A stretch of DNA of 64,000 bases, taken from assembly GCA_019415945.1 (NCBI GenBank), contig DXYF01000001.1, positions 1 through 64,000 on the forward strand, given 5' to 3'. This document shows positions 60,527 to 64,000 of the stretch, piece by piece. Position 1 is the first letter of the stretch. Each line of letters begins with the position of its first letter. Position numbers and translations under genes: made by a program. The notes beneath the pieces are model-generated. The model was not told where the DNA came from, ran no database searches, and saw only the letters and a list, made by a program, of their open reading frames with translations. Source of the stretch: Clostridiales bacterium. Lineage in GTDB: Bacteria; Bacillota; Clostridia; Oscillospirales; Acutalibacteraceae.

Positions 60527-63382
60527 TTATTCTTCAACATCCATATTCTCTCTGAAGCGTTTGATATATTTAAAACGGGAATAAGCGGCAGACGCTATGC
60601 AAAGCAAGAGAATTACGGCAGTGCCGATATACACATAAACAAGAACATCCTCAAGAACATCGGGCACGGTTGAATATTTGAAAACAACATTGATTTCGCC
60701 CTTTGCAAATGTACCCGAAGCATTTTCGGGGATTTCAATCAGATTCATCTCTTCATATTCGTTTTGCGGTGCAGAATAGCTTTCGCCCTCTTTGCCCTTA
60801 TATGTCTTGGTTTCTACAATCTCGCCTTGATCGTTCATATAAATCGCATTAACAACGCACACGGATTTATCAGTATCGTCGGTCACTCTCGTATATCTGT
60901 AGGTAACAACAGTTTCGCCCGAAGTAATTTTGCCCGCACCGTTGTCGGGAAGCTTGTCAAGCACAAGGCTGTAGTTTTCTATCGACGGTATTTCGGGAGT
61001 AAAATACTGCTCCCCTACCCTGTTGCGGATAACATAAGAATCGGCAAGCTCCGTATTATTCATATCGTCTACAAACTGAAAAACGACCTTTGCCATTTCC
61101 CCCTCAAATTCTTCCACATACACGCTTGCGTACTTCACCGTGTTTTCAAAAACACCCGTGATATCGCCGTCTGACTCCTTTATGTCATAATTGAGGGAAT
61201 TTGCACAGTCCATCACATCGTAGCCCGTGCCGAGCTCGCCTGTTACCGTCTGCTTTTTTAAAAGCTCCTTTGTGTTGTTGTCGTAGTAGCTTATGACAAC
61301 CGCACCCTCGTCATCTGAAATTTGTGCCGAGTCATAGCTCTTTTTATCAACCATAATCGCCGCCGAATGAGCCTTTAGCTTAACCGTGCCGCTTACTTCG
61401 CCGAGATTTCTCAGTCCCGCCGTTTCTCCGTCGGCAATTCTTACCCATTCTCCGCCGATATTAACATCTTGCTCCTCTTCGCCGCCGTTGAATACAACGC
61501 ACATCTTGCTCCACTGACCGCTTGATGTGTTATTTATCGTGTAGCCTGTTACGCCCGACGGAACATCTTCAATATATGTCAGGCTGTTGGCGGTTTCTGC
61601 CGTCGGGTCTGAAAACGCATCGAAATTCTCACGGATTTTAATAAGACCTCTGTAATACTCGACTATGTCGCTGAACTCGTTGAGGTTTGTCCAGTCAATC
61701 ATATTTTCTTCCCTGCTTGAAGCGTAGGAATTTTCGTCGCCGTCCTTGCTGCGTGCAAACTCCTCGCCCGACAGCATAAACGGTATACCCTGTGATGTCA
61801 TAACTATGGCGGCTGAAAGCTTATTCATACTGACAAGGTCCTCATAACGCTTGCGGTACTCGCTGTCCCGTCCGTAAACAGAATCGACAAGCTTGTCATA
61901 AAGACAAAGATTGTCGTGGCAGGAAGCATAGGTCACGCACTGGGTGGGGACATCAGCCCAGCCGGTAGTGGTATCAGACTGACCCGCAATGCCGATTTTA
62001 AGAGCCGCACGGGACGAGCCGCTCTGAACAAAGCCTTTGTCAACGCCGCCCGTGCTGCCCTTGATTGCGTCACGGATTGTGTCGTCAAAAGCACCGATAC
62101 GGTCGTCAAGCTTCTTTAAATTCTTCTGATTAGCCATAACAGTGCCCTCATCGCACTGAGTCGGCATATCCCACGCCTCGCCGTACATTATGATTTTTTT
62201 GCCGCTTCCGTCCTCATACAGGTTATCAAGTGCTTTTCTGATGCTGTTCATCGTTTCAACATCGTGCAGTCCCATAAGGTCAAAGCGGAAGCCGTCGATA
62301 TGATATTCCTCTGCCCAATAGGTTACGGAATCTATCATATATTTACGGAACATCTTGTGTTCAGAGGCTGTATCGTTGCTGCATCCGGAGCCGTTTGAAA
62401 AAGTTCCGTCCGGGTTCATTCTGTAATAGTAGTTCGGCACAGTGTACTGAAAAGCAGACTCCGTTGAATATGTGTGATTGTACACAACATCCATAATAAC
62501 GCCGATTCCTGCGTTGTGAAGTGCCTGAATCATCTGCTTGCACTCTTTGATTCTTGTAGCACCATTGTAGGGGTCTGTCGAGTAAGAGCCCTCGGGGCAG
62601 TTGTAGTTTACAGGGTCATAGCCCCAGTTGTACTGCTCGTTTATATCCTTGCTCTCGTCGACAGAGCCGAAGTCGTAAAACGGCATAATCTGTACATATT
62701 TTACACCGAGCTTTTTGAGGTAATCAATACAGGTCGAAGCACCTCCCTGAACTGAATCAACAGTTGTGCCCTCCTCGGTGAACGCAAGAAATTTGCCTCT
62801 GTGATCCTCGGAAACACCGCTTGATTCGGAAGAAGAAAAATCAGCGACAGACACCTCCCAAACGGTTGCGTCCGTTTGATTTTCCACTAAAATATGCTTA
62901 TCGTTTTCCCAGCCCTCGGGGTCGGTTTGTGACAAATCAACTATCATGGAGCGGTTGCCGTTGACTCCGCACGCCTTTGCATAGATGTCGTAAGTTTCCT
63001 TTGAAGTATCACCGTGCTTAATCGTATAGGTGTAATACTTACCCTTTAAATCTCCGCTCATTTTGCATGACCACACGCCTGTTTTTTTATCAAGCGTGAG
63101 AGCCTTCGACTCAAGAGAACCCGCGTCACCCTCTTCATCGCTTCCGTGTTCGTAAATATTCACCTTTACGCTTGACGCTTTGGGCGACCACACCTTGAAC
63201 ACTGTAGCGTCCTTGCTGTATGTCGCACCCAAATCAGAACCGCTGTAGGTTGTCTTGTCAAGTGAAGCGGCATACGCCTGATAGTCTGTTTCTTTCTTGT
63301 TTGCAGCGGCAGTATCTGCAATGCACATTCCGCCAATCATCATAAGCACCATTACTCCTGTTATTATTTTTCTAAAAAGCAA
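60527..63382 (-). CDS. Membrane-anchored type I pullulanase
   Basis: A 951-residue paralogue of the next gene. Order: signal peptide (1-27); CBM48-like domain (about 49-125); GH13_14 catalytic domain (about 170-680) with YNWGYDP (251-257), nucleophile D368, acid/base E402 in GEAW and D490 in CHDN; three MucBP-like domains (about 694-757, 763-832 and 841-905); then a C-terminal transmembrane helix (about 912-934) with a basic cytoplasmic tail. It lacks a dockerin and carbohydrate-binding C-terminal module, so it would stay at the cell surface. It has GGAGG before the ATG and a TATAAT box at 63441-63446. It probably shares expression with the dockerin pullulanase downstream. Confidence 0.93.
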   Translation of the reverse strand: MLFRKIITGVMVLMMIGGMCIADTAAANKKETDYQAYAASLDKTTYSGSDLGATYSKDATVFKVWSPKASSVKVNIYEHGSDEEGDAGSLESKALTLDKKTGVWSCKMSGDLKGKYYTYTIKHGDTSKETYDIYAKACGVNGNRSMIVDLSQTDPEGWENDKHILVENQTDATVWEVSVADFSSSESSGVSEDHRGKFLAFTEEGTTVDSVQGGASTCIDYLKKLGVKYVQIMPFYDFGSVDESKDINEQYNWGYDPVNYNCPEGSYSTDPYNGATRIKECKQMIQALHNAGIGVIMDVVYNHTYSTESAFQYTVPNYYYRMNPDGTFSNGSGCSNDTASEHKMFRKYMIDSVTYWAEEYHIDGFRFDLMGLHDVETMNSIRKALDNLYEDGSGKKIIMYGEAWDMPTQCDEGTVMANQKNLKKLDDRIGAFDDTIRDAIKGSTGGVDKGFVQSGSSRAALKIGIAGQSDTTTGWADVPTQCVTYASCHDNLCLYDKLVDSVYGRDSEYRKRYEDLVSMNKLSAAIVMTSQGIPFMLSGEEFARSKDGDENSYASSREENMIDWTNLNEFSDIVEYYRGLIKIRENFDAFSDPTAETANSLTYIEDVPSGVTGYTINNTSSGQWSKMCVVFNGGEEEQDVNIGGEWVRIADGETAGLRNLGEVSGTVKLKAHSAAIMVDKKSYDSAQISDDEGAVVISYYDNNTKELLKKQTVTGELGTGYDVMDCANSLNYDIKESDGDITGVFENTVKYASVYVEEFEGEMAKVVFQFVDDMNNTELADSYVIRNRVGEQYFTPEIPSIENYSLVLDKLPDNGAGKITSGETVVTYRYTRVTDDTDKSVCVVNAIYMNDQGEIVETKTYKGKEGESYSAPQNEYEEMNLIEIPENASGTFAKGEINVVFKYSTVPDVLEDVLVYVYIGTAVILLLCIASAAYSRFKYIKRFRENMDVEE

Positions 63383-63695
63383 TTAAAATGCCTCCTAACC
63401 GACTACATATTTATTGCATTTTATTTATTAATTCTAACATATTATAACCTGTATTTTAATTCTAATTATGAATATTTGTTCTAAAAGCAATAAATCAGAC
63501 TGTAAAATTTTTGCAAAAATTTATGTGCATTGTGACGAAGATATAAACTCTTCACGGCTTAAAAATCAGCATTGTATTTATTATATCAAATATTTATTTG
63601 CCTTAAATTTTATGCCGTTTACGCTTTCAAATACGGCAGTACAAAAGGTATGATAAGCCAAATTCAAAGCTTTTAAAACACCCTTGCACACCAAC

Positions 63696-63738
63696 AAAAA
63701 AGACTAAGCCGCATATTAAAGAATAACTTCGGCTTAGC
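63696..63738 (-). terminator. Terminator of a gene beyond the right edge
   Basis: On the minus strand CTAAGCCG pairs with CGGCTTAG around a long loop and is followed by CTTTTTTG. It implies a leftward transcript entering from the right. Confidence 0.6.
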
Positions 63739-63865
63739 CCCTATTTGATTATATTTACCTGTAAAATTAAAAATAAACAGCAATAAAATATACACGGCTT
63801 TTTTCCGTCTTTATACGCTTTACATTCCTCATTACGCCTCGGCACTTAAAATTACTGAAAAATAG

Positions 63866-64000
63866 AATTTATTTAAAAATCAGCCTGCAAATGCCGATAC
63901 TCCTTTAAAGAAAATACAAAGCGAATTTGCGGCATTTAATCGTCTGTTTCAGTCATTTGTTACGGGAACAACACCCGCACCGCAGCGTGGCTTGGCAAAC
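63866..64000. other. Unresolved right edge, possible partial gene
   Basis: Base composition rises here. On the minus strand a frame open from the edge ends at a TGA near 63950 (16 residues, ending VVPVTND), fitting the C-terminus of a leftward gene and the terminator at 63696-63738. On the plus strand a frame is open from about 63866 to the edge but has no start codon. I cannot decide between them. The remaining 63383-63865 stretch holds only the pullulanase promoter region and the terminator. Confidence 0.25.

Noticed and set aside
63468..63653. A 61-codon plus-strand frame upstream of the pullulanases
   Set aside because: AT-rich composition, no ribosome binding site, and no recognisable pattern.
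1..64000. CRISPR arrays, insertion sequences, prophage or integrase genes
   Set aside because: No regularly spaced repeats, transposase or integrase motifs, or phage structural genes were seen anywhere in the window.

Overview
The window is a compact, AT-leaning, mostly leftward-transcribed chromosomal segment of an anaerobic, spore-forming Firmicute of class Clostridia. Sporulation (spoIIR, a spoVB/yabM-type flippase), a gerA-type germination operon, the yabM-mazG-hup-rqcP block, a flavodiiron protein and Na+-pumping decarboxylase subunits all fit. Two large type I pullulanases, one carrying a type I dockerin and one anchored to the membrane, point to a resistant-starch degrader of the Ruminococcaceae/Oscillospiraceae, most like Ruminococcus bromii with its 'amylosome'. 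The species is inferred, not proven. I see no tRNA, rRNA, CRISPR array, insertion sequence or prophage.

Layout. 0.1-3.8 kb: spoIIR, ispE, an aminotransferase, an Lrp/AsnC regulator and a LURP-one-like protein. 3.9-8.0 kb: nadE, then a Wzy-like polymerase and a sugar-phosphate transferase behind a long leader that contains two promoters and a terminator (possible small RNA). 8.4-11.7 kb: a DUF1292 gene, 6S RNA, gpsA and a GT-C glycosyltransferase. 11.7-13.7 kb: a three-gene PqqD / S26-like peptidase / nucleotidyltransferase operon. 13.8-15.8 kb: groES-groEL under a perfect CIRCE element. 16-20.6 kb: a lipoprotein, rqcP, hup, mazG, a flippase and a zinc-ribbon protein. 20.7-34.2 kb: two housekeeping runs, recJ-rel-dtd-MBL-hemZ and xseB-ispA-dxs-tlyA-nadK-argR-recN. 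34.3-38.7 kb: hprK-PHP-murB-rapZ-whiA. 38.9-43.1 kb: the ger operon and a divergent DUF421/DUF4363 pair. 43.1-48.2 kb: a zinc ABC transporter and secDF. 48.4-55.1 kb: an aminotransferase, a Wzz/BY-kinase pair, decarboxylase beta and gamma subunits, and fprA. 55.3-57.2 kb: a two-component system. 57.3-63.4 kb: the two pullulanases. The last 0.6 kb is essentially non-coding except for an unresolved edge.

How the parts work together. The polysaccharide genes (transferase and polymerase at 6-8 kb, GT-C enzyme at 10 kb, Wzz and tyrosine kinase at 50 kb) outline a dispersed surface-glycan pathway; ispE, dxs and ispA supply its isoprenoid carrier, and murB serves peptidoglycan. HprK and RapZ provide carbon and envelope regulation, and Rel provides the stringent response. 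The two pullulanases split extracellular starch debranching between a scaffold-attached enzyme and a wall/membrane-anchored one.

The most notable unexplained signals are: a 92-nt structured repeat present three times, each time directly behind another gene's terminator and ending in its own terminator; two operator-like palindromes 30 bp apart over the secDF promoter; a candidate ~99-nt small RNA before the polysaccharide genes; a candidate ~200-nt RNA with a 17-bp long-range stem at 53.5 kb; and the orphan PqqD/peptidase/nucleotidyltransferase operon.
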